This document shows positions 1 to 10,889 of a stretch of DNA of 64,000 nt, one piece after another. Both the position numbers and the translations under genes were made by a program. Within the stretch, counting starts at the first letter, position 1, and each line of letters opens with the position of its first letter. The stretch is from Chimaeribacter coloradensis (GTDB lineage: Bacteria > Pseudomonadota > Gammaproteobacteria > Enterobacterales > Enterobacteriaceae): NCBI RefSeq assembly GCF_002858715.1, contig NZ_PJZH01000013.1, forward strand, positions 62,001 through 126,000. The letters run 5' to 3'. Below the pieces are notes generated by a model. That model searched no databases, had not been told where the DNA came from, and was given only the letters and a program-made list of their open reading frames with translations.

Positions 1-531
1 GATCTTGGCCGGCACCTGATCGGGCAAACTGAAGCCGATGTGGTAGTGCTTCAGCAGCCGCATCAGCTCCGTGGTATAGAGCGCCACCAGAATGGCGGTG
101 AAAATGCCGATGCCGCCCAGCGCCGCGGTCGGCAGCGCCTTGTCCACCTGCGGGGCGGCCACCAGTAAGAAAGACATCAGCGCCAGCATCGCCGCCATAA
201 AGGGGTCGAGCTTATAGCTCTGCGCCAGGTTATAGGCGATGGCGGCGGTGATGTAGATCGACATAATCCCCATCGTCATGTTAAACGGCGTCAGGATCTC
301 GGTTTCATAATTCCCGGCGATCGCCAGCCACCAGCGCGCCAGGCTCCAGCCGCTCTCGGCCGAAAACGGCGGGTAAGCGAACACCAGCAAGAAAGAGCCG
401 ACGATCATAAATGGCATGGCGGAGATGAAGCCGTCCCGGATCGCCATCACATGGCGCTGGGTGGAGAGCCGGCCCGCAATCGGGCTGATGCGTGTTTCGA
501 TAAAGCTGAAGACAGACTGACTGACGCTCAT
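1..531 (-). CDS. PTS lactose/cellobiose-type EIIC permease, 3' end outside window
   Basis: Reading leftwards from an ATG at 531 (preceded by GAGG about 9 bases upstream), 177 codons stay open to the window edge. The protein begins MSVSQSVFSFIETRISP and continues with long hydrophobic runs, including a stretch rich in F, V, L and I around residues 37-52 and another around 110-125. An N-terminus of the type 'xxFIExxxxPxAxRxxxxxHxxAIRDGF' is typical of the ChbC/CelB permeases of the lactose/cellobiose PTS family, which move beta-glucosides or chitobiose across the inner membrane while phosphorylating them. Only about 40% of the usual length of roughly 430-450 residues is present. No IIA or IIB partner is visible here; they could lie beyond the edge. 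Family assignment is good, substrate unknown. Confidence 0.8.
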   Translation of the reverse strand, partial: MSVSQSVFSFIETRISPIAGRLSTQRHVMAIRDGFISAMPFMIVGSFLLVFAYPPFSAESGWSLARWWLAIAGNYETEILTPFNMTMGIMSIYITAAIAYNLAQSYKLDPFMAAMLALMSFLLVAAPQVDKALPTAALGGIGIFTAILVALYTTELMRLLKHYHIGFSLPDQVPAKI

Positions 532-939
532 GTATGTAACCCTCTGAACCAGACAGAGACCGCGCCCCCGCGATGCGGAGCCGCTCCCAGATTTACAAGC
601 CGTACGCGCTGCCGGAAAGCAGGCGGTAGTATTGTCAGGCAAGGAACAAGCGTGCTACCCAAGCTGGTTTTTTTCTGAATTCCTTTTCACAATGAAGGGC
701 TTGGGGAGGTATGTTTGCCGCCAACCAGCAGAAAGGCAGTTGGGCGTTGACGTGAAGTATGGTCAGTAATTGCGCAGGTCAGCAACCGGTTTCAGTTACC
801 GGTTACCGTTTTTAATGGGTTCTGTGAGTTAGATCCAGAAAGGACGGCCGGCCCGATCTTGCGGTGTATTACGTGGGAGGGGAGCAGGCACAGGGAAAAG
901 GCAAAACGGCAGGGCGGGATCGCACTGCCGCAAAGGGCG
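532..939. other. Intergenic region between PTS EIIC and ftsP
   Basis: No convincing gene. It contains the promoter and leader of the leftward EIIC gene, a 7-bp perfect inverted repeat (AACCGGT at 784-790, ACCGGTT at 798-804) followed on the + strand by a short T run, and at the right end the probable terminator of ftsP. Short open frames crossing it on both strands have no recognisable product. Confidence 0.5.
895..930 (-). terminator. Probable intrinsic terminator of ftsP
   Basis: On the minus strand, just after the ftsP stop, a 6-bp stem (CGGCAG/CTGCCG, 907-912 with 925-930) closes a 12-base loop and is followed by TTTTGCCTTTT. The stem is modest but position and U-rich tail fit. Confidence 0.55.
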
Positions 940-2355
940 TCAGGCAGAGGGCTGCACCACCAGCTGGCCGGCGGAGCCGCGGTCGGCCATCTCCAGCGTC
1001 TGGCTGTAGTAGAGGAAGGGGAAATGCTCAAACGACGGCTGGTTGAAGTAGACCAGCAGCTCGACTTCGCCATCCACCCATACCGTGTCTTTGAACCCGG
1101 CATCTTCCACCAGCGGCGGGCCGCCGTTGACGCTTTTCACCAGGAACGAGACGCCCTGGATATGGAAGGATTGCGGCAGGTCGGCATGTACCGTCCAGCG
1201 CTCCCAGGTGCCCTGCAGCGCCTGCACGTCGGTGCGGTTCATGTCCCAGATCGCGCCGTTGATCCCGGCCAGGTTGTCCCCCAACCGGAACTCCCGTACC
1301 CGCACCACGCTGCCCTCCAGCAGTTGGTCAGCCAGCAGCCGCATCGGCAGGTTGTCAGTGACCAGCGGCAGCAGGCCGGTGGGTTTCAGCGTCAGCACCA
1401 GGGTGGAGATCAGGATGCTCGACGGCTCAAACAGCCCGCGCAGCCGGTCCATGATCCCGGCGGATTCCCCGGCCGTGATCGACACCTCGTCGCCCTGCGA
1501 CATATCGACCAGAATCTCCCGGCGTTCGCCCGGTGCCAGTGACAGGCGCGACACTGCGACCGGCGCAGGCAGGAAGCCCTGATCGGACGCGACCACATGG
1601 AATTGGCGGTTGTCGCTCATTTGCAGCATAAAGCGGCGCGAGTTGGAGGCGTTCAGCAGGCGCAAACGTACCCAGCCGCGCGACACCTCGACATAGGGGT
1701 TTTCCACACCGTTAACCAGCAGGTTATCCCCCAGGAAGCCGCCCTGCGCCGGGGCGTCATACTCCGGCGTGCCGAAGTTATCCAGCCGCTTGTCCTGCAA
1801 AATCAGCGGGAAATCATCGACCCCGTAGTGGCTCGGCAGCGGCAGGGATTTGCTGACGCTGTCTTCCACCAGCCACAGCCCGGCCAGCCCGTTATAGACG
1901 TGCGGTGCCATGCGGTTCGGGGTATTGGCGTGATACCAGCAGGTCGCGGCCTGCTGGCGGATCGGCAGCACCGGTGACCAGTCCACGCCCGGCGACATCA
2001 TGCGCCCGGCACCGCCGGCCAGGGTGCCGGGCACCTGCAGGCCGCTGATGGTCATCGCGACCGGCTCCGACAGCCGGTTGCTGTAGATAAGCTTGACGTC
2101 ATCACCGCTGAAGACGCGCACCGTCGGCCCGAGGTAGAGCCCGTTGACGCCCCAGACGTTGGCTTTCGCCCCGCCGGTAAATGACCAGTGGGCGCGTTGC
2201 AGGGTCAAAAACAGCGGCTGGCCGCGGCGGGATTCCAGCAACGGGGGCACCGGCAGCGCCACCTGCGTTCCGCTCGCCTCTGCCCTCAGCGGTAGGGTAC
2301 CGGCAGCCAATGCCATACCCGATGCCTGTAAAAACTGACGCCGACTGAGTGACAT
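940..2355 (-). CDS. ftsP: Cell division protein FtsP (SufI), Tat-exported
   Basis: 471 residues, matching the E. coli protein (470). FtsP is a periplasmic, multicopper-oxidase-fold protein that protects the divisome under stress; it is a classical Tat substrate. The N-terminus MSLSRRQFLQ carries the twin-arginine motif (R5, R6) followed by a short hydrophobic segment and an AEA cleavage-type site near residue 27. The cupredoxin-like body lacks the clustered HxH copper ligands of true multicopper oxidases, as in E. coli SufI. The ATG at 2355 was chosen over an open extension to 2442 because it starts the Tat signal and has GGAGAAG upstream. The gene lies downstream of plsC on the same strand as in E. 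coli, with a terminator-like hairpin between. Confidence 0.95.
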   Translation of the reverse strand: MSLSRRQFLQASGMALAAGTLPLRAEASGTQVALPVPPLLESRRGQPLFLTLQRAHWSFTGGAKANVWGVNGLYLGPTVRVFSGDDVKLIYSNRLSEPVAMTISGLQVPGTLAGGAGRMMSPGVDWSPVLPIRQQAATCWYHANTPNRMAPHVYNGLAGLWLVEDSVSKSLPLPSHYGVDDFPLILQDKRLDNFGTPEYDAPAQGGFLGDNLLVNGVENPYVEVSRGWVRLRLLNASNSRRFMLQMSDNRQFHVVASDQGFLPAPVAVSRLSLAPGERREILVDMSQGDEVSITAGESAGIMDRLRGLFEPSSILISTLVLTLKPTGLLPLVTDNLPMRLLADQLLEGSVVRVREFRLGDNLAGINGAIWDMNRTDVQALQGTWERWTVHADLPQSFHIQGVSFLVKSVNGGPPLVEDAGFKDTVWVDGEVELLVYFNQPSFEHFPFLYYSQTLEMADRGSAGQLVVQPSA

Positions 2356-2387
2356 ATCTTCTCCATGAAAAGCAATATCAAGACTGT

Positions 2388-2413
2388 GTGCAAAACCCGG
2401 CCACAGGCCGGGT
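2388..2413 (-). terminator. Intrinsic terminator downstream of plsC
   Basis: An 8-bp perfect stem (ACCCGGCC 2395-2402, GGCCGGGT 2406-2413) with a 3-base loop is followed on the minus strand by TTTTG. It lies between the plsC stop and the ftsP start and may partly separate the two genes. Confidence 0.65.
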
Positions 2414-2511
2414 GAAAATGGCGCGGCCTGCGGGCTGCGCACGGGCCTGATCCCCAGGCCGGAAGGGCATTACCCGTTGGCGGCGCGCACGCCGCCGGGC
2501 TATTTACCTGG

Positions 2512-3255
2512 CTACTTGCCTTTTTTGGCGGCGGCTTCGCGTTGCGCGACTTCCGCATCCAGTTCGGCAATTTTAGCCTGCATCTGCGCCCGGCACAGCT
2601 CGGCCAGCTCACGGACGCGCTCTTTGCCGTAACCGGTGGTCTCGATCGGCGGCAGCATTTCAACAATCACCAGCCCGTTTGACCAGCGGTTCAGGTTGAT
2701 TTTGCCGTGCGTGTTGGAGACGCAGATCGGCACAATCGGCACCCCGGCGGCAATCGCCGCATGGAAAGCACCGGTTTTGAACGGCATCAGGCCGCGGCCG
2801 CGGCTGCGGGTCCCTTCCGGGAACATCCAGATGGAGATGTCGCGTTTTTTGAACTGCTCCACCACCTGGGAGATGGTGCTGTGGGCTTTGGCGCGGTTGT
2901 CGCGGTCAATCAGCAGGTTACCGGTCAGCCAGTAGAGCGGGCCGAAGAACGGGATCCACAACAGGCTCTTTTTGCCCACGGTCACGGTACGCGGCTGCAC
3001 CATGTTGGAGACCGTCACCATGTCGTAGTTGTTCTGGTGGTTGGCAATATAGATGCAGTTACCGTACTGCGCTGCGCCCGGCGGCAGGCGTTTCTCGACG
3101 GTAATGCCGAACAGGGTGGAGAGCTTCCCGAACATATGGCCGAAACGGGCCACGTGGCGCGGGTCGCGCGGGCTGAAAAGGCAAAAAATCGATCCAAAAA
3201 TACAGACCAGAATTGAGAACAACACGGCAATAATAGTACGCACTATCAACAACAT
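2512..3255 (-). CDS. plsC: 1-acyl-sn-glycerol-3-phosphate acyltransferase PlsC
   Basis: 247 residues (E. coli 245). It transfers an acyl chain to the sn-2 position of lysophosphatidic acid, giving phosphatidic acid at the inner membrane. Visible motifs: the catalytic NHQNNYD block (HX4D, H73 and D78) and FPEGTRS at 145-151, which binds the glycerol phosphate. The first 27 residues are a strongly hydrophobic membrane anchor. The ATG at 3255 has AGAGG upstream and matches the family N-terminus; an open extension to 3369 has no homology. The C-terminus is lysine- and alanine-rich (AAAKKGK). Located between parC and ftsP as in E. coli. Confidence 0.97.
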   Translation of the reverse strand: MLLIVRTIIAVLFSILVCIFGSIFCLFSPRDPRHVARFGHMFGKLSTLFGITVEKRLPPGAAQYGNCIYIANHQNNYDMVTVSNMVQPRTVTVGKKSLLWIPFFGPLYWLTGNLLIDRDNRAKAHSTISQVVEQFKKRDISIWMFPEGTRSRGRGLMPFKTGAFHAAIAAGVPIVPICVSNTHGKINLNRWSNGLVIVEMLPPIETTGYGKERVRELAELCRAQMQAKIAELDAEVAQREAAAKKGK

Positions 3256-3374
3256 AACAACCTCTTTAGCGTATATCCGGCCTCTGGCGCGTGCGGCCGG
3301 AGTGCCGGTCTCCTTGCTTCCTGATGAAACAGCAGGGTTTCTTTTTAGCGAAGAAGGTGCCCTGCTCACCCATT

Positions 3375-3420
3375 GTTCACTGGTGCGTTCACCGGGGTAA
3401 GAATCTGTTCACCGGGGTGA
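3375..3420. repeat. Short direct repeats upstream of plsC
   Basis: GTTCACCGGGGT occurs at 3387-3398 and 3407-3418, exactly 20 bases apart, with a diverged copy GTTCACTGGTG at 3375-3385, 12 bases before the first. The array is about 120-165 bases upstream of the plsC start. The spacing near one and two helical turns suggests a protein-binding site, but no regulator is recognised. Confidence 0.45.
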
Positions 3421-3510
3421 TGCCCCGGCTATATTAATGCAAACGATGAATATTCACCGAAAAAAACGTTAATCCGGTGAGGCCGGGCACGTTTATGCCC
3501 AGGACGCATA

Positions 3511-3539
3511 ACGCCCCGGGGCAGTTGGCCCCGGGGCGT
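3511..3539. terminator. GC-rich hairpin after parC
   Basis: A 12-bp perfect stem (ACGCCCCGGGGC, 3511-3522 with 3528-3539) and a 5-base loop begin 20 bases after the parC stop. The T run (TCTTTT) is on the + strand side, so on the parC strand the U tail is poor. Likely still a transcription end or 3'-stabilising structure. Confidence 0.55.
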
Positions 3540-3558
3540 CTCTTTTCCGGCAGCGGGA

Positions 3559-5835
3559 TTACGCCTCGTCGCCGGCGGCGCTCTCCGGCCGGGCCGGGGC
3601 ATCCACATCCACCCGGTCGATCTTCTGCAGGCCGCGCGGCAACAGGGTGCCTTTACGGCCGCGTTCCGCCCGGTATTTCTGCAAATCTTCCGGGCGCAGC
3701 GTCAGTTTGCGCTTGCCGATGTAGAGCGTCAGCGAGGTCTGCGGCGGCAGCACAAACAGCCAGGCGAGGCGATCTTCCCCGGCCGCGGCCTGCGCCGACG
3801 GAATCGAGACGATCTTGTTGCCTTTGCCTTTGGAGAGCTGCGGCAGATCCGCCACCGGGAACATCAGCATCCGGCCTGCGGCGGTGATGGAGAGCAGCAT
3901 GTCATCCTCACCGTGGATCTCCAGCGGCGTCAGCGCCTTGGCATTCTCCGGCAGGGTGATCATCGCCTTACCGGCGCGGTTGCGCGCCACAAGGTCGCTA
4001 AAGGTACAGACGAAGCCGTAACCGGCGTCTGAGGCCATCAGCAGTTTCTGGTCGTCCGGTGCCATCAGCACCTGCTCAATCACCGCGCCCGGCGGCGGTG
4101 TCAGCTTGCCGGTGAGCGGCTCGCCCTGCCCGCGCGCCGACGGCAGCGTGGTGGGTTCCAGCGCATAGCTGCGGCCGGTGGAGTCCATGAACACCACCGG
4201 CTGGTTGCTCTTGCCGCGCGCGGCCGCCAGGAAGCTGTCACCCGCTTTGTAGCTCAGGCCGGTTGGGTCGATGTCGTGGCCTTTGGCGCTGCGCACCCAG
4301 CCCATCTGCGACAGCACAATGGTCACCGGCTCCGACGGCAGGATGTCCGTTTCGCTCATCGCTTTGGCTTCATCACGCTCATGCAGCGGCGAACGGCGGT
4401 CATCCCCGTAGGCGTCGGCATCCGCCAGGATCTCTTTGCGGATCAGCGTATTCAGCTTGCGTTCTGAGGCCAGCAGCGCCTGGAGCTGGTCGCGCTCTTT
4501 GGCCAGCTCATCCTGCTCGCCGCGGATTTTCATCTCTTCCAGTTTGGCGAGGTGGCGCAGTTTCAGCTCCAGAATCGCTTCCGCCTGGGTTTCGCTCAGG
4601 CCGAAACGCTGCACCAGCACCGCTTTCGGCTCATCTTCGCTGCGGATGATGTGGATCACTTCATCGATATTCAGGAAGGCGGTCAGTAACCCTTCGAGGA
4701 TATGCAGGCGTTTGAGCACCTTCTCCAGCCGGTGGTTCAGGCGCAGGCGCACGGTGTTGCGGCGGAACACCAGCCACTCGGCGAGGATCTCCACCAGCCC
4801 TTTCACCGTCGGGCGGCCATCCAGCCCGATCATGTTCATGTTAACGCGGTAGCTTTTCTCCAGATCGGTGGTGGCAAACAGGTGGTTCATCACCTGATCC
4901 ATGTCCACACGGTTGGAGCGCGGCACCACCACCAGCCGGGTCGGGTTCTCGTGGTCCGACTCGTCGCGCAGGTCTTCCACCATCGGCAGCTTTTTCGCCC
5001 GCATCTGGCTGGCGATCTGCTCCAGCACCTTGGCACCGGACACCTGGTGCGGCAGCGCGGTGATCACCACGTCGCCCTCTTCTTTCTTCCATACCGCGCG
5101 CATCCGCACCGAGCCGCGCCCGGTCTGGTAGAGTTTGCGCAGCTCGTCACGCGGGGTGATGATCTCCGCTTCGGTGGGGAAGTCCGGCCCCTGCACATGG
5201 GCCAGCAGCTCATCAAGTTCCGTGTTGGGTTTGTCCAGCAGCAGCACCGCGGCTTTCGCCACTTCACGCAGGTTGTGCGGCGGGATGTCGGTGGCCATGC
5301 CGACCGCGATCCCGGTGGTGCCGTTGAGCAGGATGTTCGGCAGCCGTGCCGGCAGCATTTTCGGCTCGTCGAGGGTGCCGTCAAAGTTCGGCACCCAGTC
5401 CACGGTGCCCTGGCCCAGCTCGCGCAGCAGCACTTCGGCATATTTCGACAGGCGCGACTCGGTATAACGCATCGCCGCGAAGGATTTCGGGTCATCCGGC
5501 GCGCCCCAGTTGCCCTGGCCGTCGACCAGCGGGTAGCGGTAGGAGAATGGCTGCGCCATCAGCACCATCGCTTCGTAGCAGGCGCTGTCACCATGCGGGT
5601 GGTATTTCCCCAGCACGTCACCCACGGTACGGGCCGATTTCTTGAATTTCGCGCTGGCGTTCAGCCCCAGTTCCGACATCGCATAGATGATCCGGCGTTG
5701 TACCGGCTTCAGACCGTCACCGATAAACGGCAGTGCCCGATCCATGATCACGTACATGGAGTAGTTCAGGTAGGCGTTCTCAGTAAACGTGTGCAGCGCA
5801 AGGCGCTCAGCACCGTCATGAGTCATATCACTCAT
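3559..5835 (-). CDS. parC: DNA topoisomerase IV subunit A ParC
   Basis: 758 residues (E. coli 752). ParC is the DNA-breaking subunit of topoisomerase IV, which decatenates daughter chromosomes with ParE. The active-site tyrosine is Y124 in AAMRYTE. The quinolone-resistance region reads [12 protein letters not shown], with S84 and E88 equivalent to E. coli S80 and E84, i.e. wild type at both main resistance positions. Numbering is shifted by four because of a THDG insertion near the N-terminus. The C-terminal pinwheel domain is complete, and the gene ends with an acidic tail. parE is 2.5 kb away on the same strand. Confidence 0.98.
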   Translation of the reverse strand: MSDMTHDGAERLALHTFTENAYLNYSMYVIMDRALPFIGDGLKPVQRRIIYAMSELGLNASAKFKKSARTVGDVLGKYHPHGDSACYEAMVLMAQPFSYRYPLVDGQGNWGAPDDPKSFAAMRYTESRLSKYAEVLLRELGQGTVDWVPNFDGTLDEPKMLPARLPNILLNGTTGIAVGMATDIPPHNLREVAKAAVLLLDKPNTELDELLAHVQGPDFPTEAEIITPRDELRKLYQTGRGSVRMRAVWKKEEGDVVITALPHQVSGAKVLEQIASQMRAKKLPMVEDLRDESDHENPTRLVVVPRSNRVDMDQVMNHLFATTDLEKSYRVNMNMIGLDGRPTVKGLVEILAEWLVFRRNTVRLRLNHRLEKVLKRLHILEGLLTAFLNIDEVIHIIRSEDEPKAVLVQRFGLSETQAEAILELKLRHLAKLEEMKIRGEQDELAKERDQLQALLASERKLNTLIRKEILADADAYGDDRRSPLHERDEAKAMSETDILPSEPVTIVLSQMGWVRSAKGHDIDPTGLSYKAGDSFLAAARGKSNQPVVFMDSTGRSYALEPTTLPSARGQGEPLTGKLTPPPGAVIEQVLMAPDDQKLLMASDAGYGFVCTFSDLVARNRAGKAMITLPENAKALTPLEIHGEDDMLLSITAAGRMLMFPVADLPQLSKGKGNKIVSIPSAQAAAGEDRLAWLFVLPPQTSLTLYIGKRKLTLRPEDLQKYRAERGRKGTLLPRGLQKIDRVDVDAPARPESAAGDEA

Positions 5836-6267
5836 TAATCATTATTCCTCAGACCGTGTTGTCTCTTTATGCCGCAGCCGGCAGGCGTTGCCGGCGAGAG
5901 TGCTTATTTTGCAAGCGTACTGTCTTTTGCAAGCGTACTTTATGCGGCGATAGTACCTTATCCGGCATCGCGCTGTCACAGCGATGTATGCACGCTAAGC
6001 GGTGTTAAAAGGATGTGGAAACGCAAGGGCGGTGCGGCAGTCAGGCCGCGGCCGCAGGCGGTGTGTATGGCGGGAATTATACCACAAAATCCCCCTGACC
6101 GCGGCCCGGGCGCGCCCGCTATTCCCGCAGCAAATGCGGGTTTAACCCGGTGATTGTTGCGTTTTAAGCAAAAGTTTTGTGACGCGTTGCTCATTTTTCC
6201 CGGGCGTTTTCCCGCGTAGACTCCCTGAATCAAAAACCAGGCCCCGAAAACGAACCGGAGAGAATCC
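5836..6267. other. Divergent intergenic region parC/mdaB
   Basis: 432 bases between the divergent parC and mdaB starts. It contains an 18-bp-period tandem repeat on the parC side (separate entry), a GC-rich block around 6085-6130, and the mdaB promoter region. E. coli K-12 carries ygiV, ygiW, qseB, qseC and ygiZ between parC and mdaB; nothing resembling them remains here. Confidence 0.6.
5907..5939. repeat. Two-copy tandem repeat upstream of parC
   Basis: The 15-base unit TTTTGCAAGCGTACT is present twice without mismatch (5907-5921 and 5925-5939), separated by three bases. It lies 72-104 bases upstream of parC. On the parC strand each copy contains TTGCAA, a possible weak -35 element, so promoter duplication is one reading and an operator pair another. 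Confidence 0.6.
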
Positions 6268-6852
6268 ATGAGCAATATCCTGATCCTGAATGCGGCAAAA
6301 GAGTTCGCCCACTCCAAGGGCGCCCTGAACAACACCATGACTGATGTGGCCGCCGGCTTCCTGCGTGACAGCGGCCATGAGGTGCGCGTCGTCCATATCG
6401 ACCAGGGCTATGACGTCCCCACGGAAGTGGAAAACTACCTCTGGGCCGACACGGTGATCTACCAGATGCCGGGCTGGTGGATGGGCGAGCCGTGGATCAT
6501 GAAGAAGTACATCGATGAAGTCTTTACCGAAGGCCACGGCAAGCTCTACGCCAGCGACGGCCGCACCCGCGCTGATGCGTCGAAAAAATATGGCTCCGGC
6601 GGCCTGCTGCAGGGTAAAACCTACATGCTCTCCCTGACCTGGAACGCCCCGCTGGAAGCGTTCACCGACAAAGAGCAGTTCTTCCACGGCGTCGGCGTGG
6701 ACGGCCTCTACATGCACTTCCACAAAGCCAATGAGTTCATCGGCATGGCCGGCCTGCCGACCTTCATCTGTAACGATGTGATCAAGCAGCCAGAGATCGA
6801 AAACGACATCGCCCGCTACCGCGCGCACCTGGATCACGTCTTTAATATCTGA
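6268..6852 (+). CDS. mdaB: NADPH:quinone oxidoreductase MdaB
   Basis: 194 residues (E. coli 193). A flavodoxin-fold FAD enzyme that reduces quinones to quinols with two electrons, avoiding semiquinone radicals. The sequence MSNILILNAAKEFAHSKG at the N-terminus and the YQMPGWWMGEPWIMKKY region (about residues 65-81) are characteristic of the family. GGAGAG precedes the ATG. ygiN follows 142 bases downstream; in E. coli the two enzymes are proposed to form a quinone redox cycle. Confidence 0.96.
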   Translation: MSNILILNAAKEFAHSKGALNNTMTDVAAGFLRDSGHEVRVVHIDQGYDVPTEVENYLWADTVIYQMPGWWMGEPWIMKKYIDEVFTEGHGKLYASDGRTRADASKKYGSGGLLQGKTYMLSLTWNAPLEAFTDKEQFFHGVGVDGLYMHFHKANEFIGMAGLPTFICNDVIKQPEIENDIARYRAHLDHVFNI

Positions 6853-6994
6853 TCCCAGCGGTGAAATCAGACGATGCCCGATGGCATCTTTTGACAGCAA
6901 TGCCCACACTGTAAGCGTCACTGTATGACGAAAGGGCCGCCACGGAGTGCTGCCCTTTCCCTCCCCATCCGCACGGATGCCGACGAGGACACAT

Positions 6995-7300
6995 ATGATT
7001 ACTGTTATTGCTGAAATCAAGGTCAGGCCCGGTCGCCGGGAGGCGGTGCTGGAGCAGATTAACGCATTGCTGCCTACCGTGCGCGCGGAGCAGGGTTGCG
7101 GCAGTTATGTGCCGATGATCGACTTCAACGGGCAGGTGCCGTGGCGCAAAACCGCCCCCGATTCCATCTTCATGCTGGAAGAGTGGGAGAGCCTGAACCA
7201 CCTTGAACAGCACCAGCAACAGGCGCATATGCACCACCATCGCGAAGCGATTAAACAGGATGTGCAAGAGGTGGTGATCCACATTCTCGACAAACCCTGA
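6995..7300 (+). CDS. ygiN: Quinol monooxygenase YgiN
   Basis: 101 residues, a single ABM (antibiotic biosynthesis monooxygenase) ferredoxin-like domain; E. coli YgiN has 104. It oxidises menadiol-type quinols to quinones, the reverse of MdaB. The family start MITVIAEIKVRPGRR is at 6995 with GAGG upstream; the open frame from 6947 is an extension without homology. The C-terminal half is histidine- and glutamine-rich (HLEQHQQQAHMHHHR). An intrinsic terminator follows. Confidence 0.92.
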   Translation: MITVIAEIKVRPGRREAVLEQINALLPTVRAEQGCGSYVPMIDFNGQVPWRKTAPDSIFMLEEWESLNHLEQHQQQAHMHHHREAIKQDVQEVVIHILDKP

Positions 7301-7320
7301 TCCCCGCCTGTTTTCCTGAG

Positions 7321-7344
7321 AAGCCGCCCGATGCGGCTTTTTTT
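7321..7344 (+). terminator. Intrinsic terminator of ygiN
   Basis: AAGCCGC (7321-7327) pairs with GCGGCTT (7333-7339) and is followed by a run of five more T. It lies between the convergent ygiN and LysR genes; the A residues on the other side are few, so it mainly serves the + strand. Confidence 0.9.
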
Positions 7345-7362
7345 ATGCCCTTTTCCCGCGTC

Positions 7363-8259
7363 TCAGAGCAGCCCCTCAGCCATACGTTCGCTGAGGTAGT
7401 CCAGGAAGCAGGTGATGCGCGCCACCAGCTGGGTGTTGCGGTAATAGACGGCATTGACCGGCTGGGTTTCCGGCTCGGTGAGCGCCGCCAGCACCGGCAC
7501 CAGCCGCCCCCGGCGGCAATCTTCGCGCGTCATGAACTCTGCCAGCTGCACAATCCCCTCGCCTTGTAGCGCCAGATGGCGCAGGGTTTCACCGCTGGAG
7601 GCCGACAGCGACGGCGTAATCGTCAGCCGTGCGCCGTCATCCGTCAGCACCGGCCACTGGTTCAGGGACTCCGGCTGGGTAAAGCCGAGCAGGCTGTGGC
7701 GCGCCAGATCCTCTACCCGCTCCGGCGTGCCGTGGCGCGCCAGATAGTCCGGGCTGGCCAGCAGTTGCAACCGGCTGCGCCCCAGCAGCCGCGCATGGAT
7801 GGTGGAATCCCGCAGCGTGCCGATGCGGATCGCCACGTCGGTGCGCTTCTCCAGCAGATCGATGATCTGGTTGTCGGTGTTCAGCTCCAGCGTGATCTGC
7901 GGGTAGCGTTGCCGGAAGCCGCCGATCAGCGGCACAATCACATGCTCCATAAAGGGCGCGGCTGCATTGACGCGCAGCCGCCCGGCCGGGGTTTCGCGCC
8001 GCAGGGCGATCTGCTCCTCGGCCTGCTCCACCGACGCCATAATCTGGCGCGCGTGGGTCAGGAACAGCGCCCCCTCCTCCGTCAGCTCCAGGCGGCGGGT
8101 GGTGCGGCGCAACAGGGTAATATCGAGCTTGGTTTCCAGGCGGCTCAGCGCACGGCTGATGCCGGATGAGGTCTGGCCCAGCTGTTCTGCGGCGGCGGTG
8201 ATGGAGCCGCTGTCAGTGACGGCCACAAAGGCGGAGAGTTCGTCCAGGGTGAGTTTCAT
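7363..8259 (-). CDS. LysR-family transcriptional regulator (YafC-like)
   Basis: 298 residues. Residues 4-62 form a LysR winged helix-turn-helix (AFVAVTDSGSITAAAEQLGQ, then SGISRALSRLETKL), followed by the two-lobed effector domain (about 88-295). The overall sequence resembles E. coli YafC and other CrgA-like LysR proteins. The ATG at 8259, with AAGG seven bases upstream, was chosen over a TTG two codons earlier. It sits between ygiN and parE, where E. coli has no gene, and is transcribed towards ygiN/mdaB. Control of the mdaB-ygiN quinone pair would be plausible but is only inference. Confidence 0.9.
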   Translation of the reverse strand: MKLTLDELSAFVAVTDSGSITAAAEQLGQTSSGISRALSRLETKLDITLLRRTTRRLELTEEGALFLTHARQIMASVEQAEEQIALRRETPAGRLRVNAAAPFMEHVIVPLIGGFRQRYPQITLELNTDNQIIDLLEKRTDVAIRIGTLRDSTIHARLLGRSRLQLLASPDYLARHGTPERVEDLARHSLLGFTQPESLNQWPVLTDDGARLTITPSLSASSGETLRHLALQGEGIVQLAEFMTREDCRRGRLVPVLAALTEPETQPVNAVYYRNTQLVARITCFLDYLSERMAEGLL

Positions 8260-8272
8260 CGGCAACCTTGCA

Positions 8273-8306
8273 GAAGAAAAGCCCGGCCGCCGGGGCGGCG
8301 GCCGGG
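8273..8306 (-). terminator. Intrinsic terminator of parE
   Basis: A 10-bp perfect GC stem (8282-8291 with 8297-8306) with a 5-base loop starts 8 bases after the parE stop and is followed on the minus strand by CTTTTCTTC. It also lies just upstream of the LysR gene. Confidence 0.9.
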
Positions 8307-8313
8307 AGAGGCA

Positions 8314-10215
<1,902 letters not shown>

Positions 10216-10307
10216 TTACTATTCGTGGCCAGTTGTTGGTGGGCTGGCGGGAACCGGCGCGGCGGCCGGTCAACCGCCCGGTTCGCGGCGGGCTGTGACA
10301 CAGGGCG

Positions 10308-10889
10308 TCAGTCAGACGCCAGCCCTAAAAAATCCACAATCGGAGAGAAGAAGCGTTCGAACCCGGTAAAGGTGTGGTTCCCGCCCGGCTCTACCGTCTG
10401 GCGGCAGGCGGTATAGAAGGCCACGGCCTGACGGTAATCGAGAATCTCATCTCCGGTCTGTTGCAGCAGCCAGAGCAAATCCGGCGACTCCAGGGGATCG
10501 ACCTGCATGGTTTTCAGGTCGTAGACGTGGCGAGACTCTAACACATATTGTTGGCCGGTGTAGGGGTTCTGGTTCTGCCCTAAATAGTCGAGCAGCAGCT
10601 CGTAGGGGCGCACCGCCGGGTTGACCACCACCGCCGGCACGGCGAAGCATTGCGACAGCCAGGTGGCGTAGTAGCCGCCCAGCGACGAGCCGACAATGCC
10701 GAGGTTTTCGCCTGCGCGCGCCATCACCAGCGACTCCAGCTGCTCGGCCACCGCATCCGGGAACGGCGCGAGCTGCGGCACCACCATGTCGATATGCGGG
10801 TGGTGCACCGCCAGCCACGCCTTCAGGGCCGTAGCCTTGGCCGAAAGCGGCGAGCTGTTGAAACCGTGCAGGTAGAGTAAGGTGCTCAT
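10308..10889 (-). CDS. yqiA: Esterase YqiA (alpha/beta hydrolase)
   Basis: 193 residues, the same length as E. coli YqiA. UPF0227-type alpha/beta hydrolase with HGFNSSP near the N-terminus (oxyanion region) and the nucleophile elbow GSSLGG (S69). It hydrolyses short acyl esters in vitro; its physiological substrate is not known. Its start overlaps the cpdA stop by one base (TGATG), so the two are translationally coupled. Confidence 0.95.
   Translation of the reverse strand: MSTLLYLHGFNSSPLSAKATALKAWLAVHHPHIDMVVPQLAPFPDAVAEQLESLVMARAGENLGIVGSSLGGYYATWLSQCFAVPAVVVNPAVRPYELLLDYLGQNQNPYTGQQYVLESRHVYDLKTMQVDPLESPDLLWLLQQTGDEILDYRQAVAFYTACRQTVEPGGNHTFTGFERFFSPIVDFLGLASD

Larger units (their letters stand above)
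3256..3558. other. Intergenic region parC-plsC
   Basis: 303 bases with no gene. It holds the upstream region of plsC, including three near-identical GTTCAC repeats (annotated separately), and a GC-rich hairpin after the parC stop. Confidence 0.6.

Noticed and set aside
784-815. Intrinsic terminator on the + strand (AACCGGT...ACCGGTT then T run)
   Set aside because: No + strand gene lies upstream; kept only as an inverted repeat in the intergenic note.
3375-3420. CRISPR-like or PhoP-box reading of the GTTCAC repeats
   Set aside because: Only three short, unequally spaced copies with no spacers of constant length, and no GTTTA half sites.
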